Positions 12,229 to 12,493 of a stretch of 12,493 nucleotides of DNA are shown one piece after another. How positions within the stretch are numbered: position 1 is the first letter of the stretch; each line of letters starts with the position of its first letter. Below the pieces are notes generated by a model, which was given only the letters and a program-made list of their open reading frames with translations, did no database searches and was not told the DNA's origin. Made by a program: the position numbers and the translations under genes. Location: NCBI GenBank assembly GCA_021413535.1, contig JAIOQF010000264.1, positions 1 through 12,493 of the forward strand. Reading direction: 5' to 3'. The DNA comes from Verrucomicrobiota bacterium (GTDB lineage Bacteria > Verrucomicrobiota > Verrucomicrobiia > Verrucomicrobiales > Verrucomicrobiaceae).

Positions 12229-12493
12229 ATGATGCCAGAAATGACTCAGAAAAAAAATCTCTACGCGCCCGGCAAAATCCTGCCGGCTCGCCCCTGCTGG
12301 ACGCACCAGCTTGCTGGATGTTGTGCGCTGGTCATGCTGTTCATCTCTGATGCGCAGGCTCGCACTTGGACCAATGCGGACGGATCAAAGACTTTCGAGG
12401 CGGAACTGAAGTCGTATGATCCGGCCAGCGGTATAGTTGATGTGACCTGGCCCAACGGAGCCGCGATGAGATTTAGTCAGGAGAAACTTTCTG
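12229..12493 (+). CDS. Exported protein with an N-terminal SHD1-type domain, cut by the right edge
   Basis: An open frame from ATG 12229 (or 12232, 12244) to the end of the window with no stop (88 codons seen); the rest lies outside. A positively charged, unusually long N-terminus is followed by a hydrophobic core LAGCCALVMLFISDAQA, cut before R45. Mature sequence begins RTWTNADGSKTFEAELKSYD and continues with VDVTWPNGAAMRFSQEKLS. The pattern 'R-x-W-T...G-x-x-x-x-A-x-L...V-x-x-x-x-x-x-G' is that of SHD1 (SLA1 homology domain 1) modules, which are frequent at the start of exported planctomycete and verrucomicrobial proteins. Their role in bacteria is unknown, so function cannot be assigned. 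Upstream sequence shows no clear ribosome site. Confidence 0.72.
   Translation, partial: MMPEMTQKKNLYAPGKILPARPCWTHQLAGCCALVMLFISDAQARTWTNADGSKTFEAELKSYDPASGIVDVTWPNGAAMRFSQEKLS

Noticed and set aside
11704..12306. Minus-strand open frame (200 codons) across the small exported gene and the repeat
   Set aside because: It covers the antisense of a signal-peptide gene and the structured repeat; its translation over the repeat is typical of spurious frames in such repeats.
1..12493. CRISPR array, tRNA, rRNA, intact insertion sequence
   Set aside because: No regularly spaced direct repeats, cloverleaf, rRNA-like stretches or transposase motifs were found by eye.

Overview
The window reads as chromosomal DNA of a Verrucomicrobiota bacterium. 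This is inferred from the gene repertoire: a two-domain DUF1080 (3-keto-glycoside hydrolase type) exported protein, an SHD1-type exported protein, an excisionase-like HTH fused in front of a receiver domain, an ECF sigma factor beside a Ser/Thr kinase that carries PEGA and FGE-sulfatase-like domains, many exported proteins, and few recognisable Shine-Dalgarno sites. GC is moderately high throughout, except for an AT-rich gap at about 5265-5638. No rRNA, tRNA, CRISPR array, integrase or intact transposase was seen.

Left part, 1-4680. On the minus strand an MBL-fold (glyoxalase II-like) hydrolase (652-1266) is followed by an exported FAD-dependent oxidoreductase that runs off the left edge (1-611). 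Divergently, on the plus strand, lie a 778-residue Prc/Tsp-type C-terminal processing protease (1372-3708) and an exported Pro/Ser/Thr/Lys-rich protein of unknown function (3816-4622). A perfect 9+9 palindrome sits between the divergent units, and a textbook bidirectional terminator (4649-4680) closes the plus-strand pair.

Middle part, 4701-9484: a signalling block. It holds an HTH_17-receiver regulator (minus), the AT-rich gap, a Ser/Thr kinase with PEGA and FGE-like domains (minus), and an ECF sigma factor (minus) just upstream of the kinase. Divergent from the sigma gene is a small receiver-like protein that has lost its phosphoacceptor Asp, the switch Thr and the conserved Lys. The sigma gene and kinase look like one operon, suggesting a kinase-linked sigma switch. 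The pseudo-receiver overlaps the start of trpF, so the two are probably translationally coupled.

Right part, 9481-12493 (plus strand): trpF (tryptophan synthesis), the tandem DUF1080 protein, a small exported protein with an Sm-like beta-barrel pattern, a stretch with a REP-like structured repeat, and the 5' end of an exported SHD1-domain protein cut by the right edge.

The most interesting items are the sigma/kinase pair with a buried degenerate FGE module in the kinase, the phosphorylation-dead receiver coupled to trpF, and the exported Sm-like mini-protein. None is proven to be a new system from sequence alone.
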